Shown here: positions 6,312 to 6,520 of the stretch, piece after piece | Numbering within the stretch: the stretch's first letter is position 1 | Layout: every line of letters begins with the position of its first letter | Assembly (NCBI GenBank): GCA_027623615.1 | Contig: JAQBVH010000193.1 | Location: 1 to 6,520, forward strand | Origin: Planctomycetota bacterium | GTDB lineage: Bacteria; Planctomycetota; UBA1135; GCA-002686595 | Direction: 5' to 3' | Length of the DNA stretch: 6,520 nt | Made by a program: the position numbers and the translations under genes | Notes under the pieces: model-generated | Seen by the model: the letters and a program-made list of their open reading frames with translations, nothing else | What the model was told of the DNA's origin: nothing | Database searches by the model: none

Positions 6312-6520
6312 ATGAGCCCCTCCAGCCATAGCTCCCTGGCGCGCCAGTGGCCCGCCGCCCATCCGCCCGCAGTTCACGAGCGGGTCGAGACGCGCTGCCC
6401 TGCTTGCCGCGTGCTGTGGCAGATCCACCAGGACATGGGCGGCTTTCGCCTGCGCTGCGAGTGCGGCGCGTGGGTGCCGGTGCCCGCGCCTCCGAACCAG
6501 CGCCTGGCCGTCGCTCAGCA
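6312..6520 (+). CDS. Zinc-ribbon protein, N-terminal part (cut by window edge)
   Basis: The frame is open from an ATG with a consensus ribosome binding site to the end of the window, giving at least 69 residues. The first ~25 are polar and Pro/His-rich (MSPSSHSSLARQWPAAHPPA). A four-cysteine zinc-ribbon pattern follows: CPAC (Cys29, Cys32), 16 residues, then CECG (Cys49, Cys51). Between them is LWQIHQDMGGFRLR, which fits the beta-hairpin of a ribbon. No membrane segment is seen in the visible part. Small N-terminal ribbons like this often precede a transmembrane or enzymatic domain, so the function cannot be set without the rest of the gene. It is co-directional and 24 bp from the preceding gene, so it is probably the fifth gene of the cluster. 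Confidence 0.75.
   Translation, partial: MSPSSHSSLARQWPAAHPPAVHERVETRCPACRVLWQIHQDMGGFRLRCECGAWVPVPAPPNQRLAVAQ

Noticed and set aside
5628..6428. Minus-strand open frame of 266 codons opposite the right-hand genes
   Set aside because: It would overlap both a membrane-protein gene with a good ribosome binding site and the zinc-ribbon gene, and its translation looks like a shadow.

Overview
The window is about 6.5 kb of very GC-rich bacterial DNA with six protein-coding genes. The best lineage clue is the leftmost protein. Its last ~130 residues carry a C-terminal block (RYCSPAV ... FGLFLN ... GSNGNLCLGGAIGRF ... WYYQFWYR ... NFTDAIAVTF) that I know mainly from large secreted proteins of deep-branching Planctomycetota, with occasional look-alikes in myxobacteria. 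High G/C at third codon positions, few clear Shine-Dalgarno sites and the family mix fit a planctomycete, but this is an inference from the sequence alone.

Left half, minus strand. Two genes for exported proteins are read right to left. First (3659 to 2354) is a secreted zinc metallopeptidase of the HExxH/gluzincin type. Its reading frame is broken by what looks like one extra G in a run of five. Next (2207 to 228) is a 659-residue secreted beta-rich protein with the lineage-typical C-terminal domain. A strong hairpin followed by a T-rich tract at about 66-102 is a good terminator candidate for this pair. Both signal peptides end in an AxG|Q cleavage site.

Centre. A 72-bp divergent intergenic region (3660-3731) separates the minus-strand pair from a plus-strand cluster.

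Right half, plus strand. Five closely packed genes look like one operon: a cytoplasmic DsbA/FrnE-like thioredoxin-fold protein (CSWC), a small DUF2752 membrane protein (CPGCGLTR), a two-helix membrane protein with coiled coil and C-terminal GYF_2 domain, a single-pass membrane protein of unknown family, and the start of a zinc-ribbon protein that runs off the right edge. The middle three overlap (TGATG, then an 8-nt overlap), so they are probably translationally coupled. The cluster suggests a membrane-associated assembly of unknown function with a cysteine-rich theme. I see no RNA gene, CRISPR array, insertion sequence or phage gene, and no convincing evidence of a known defence system.
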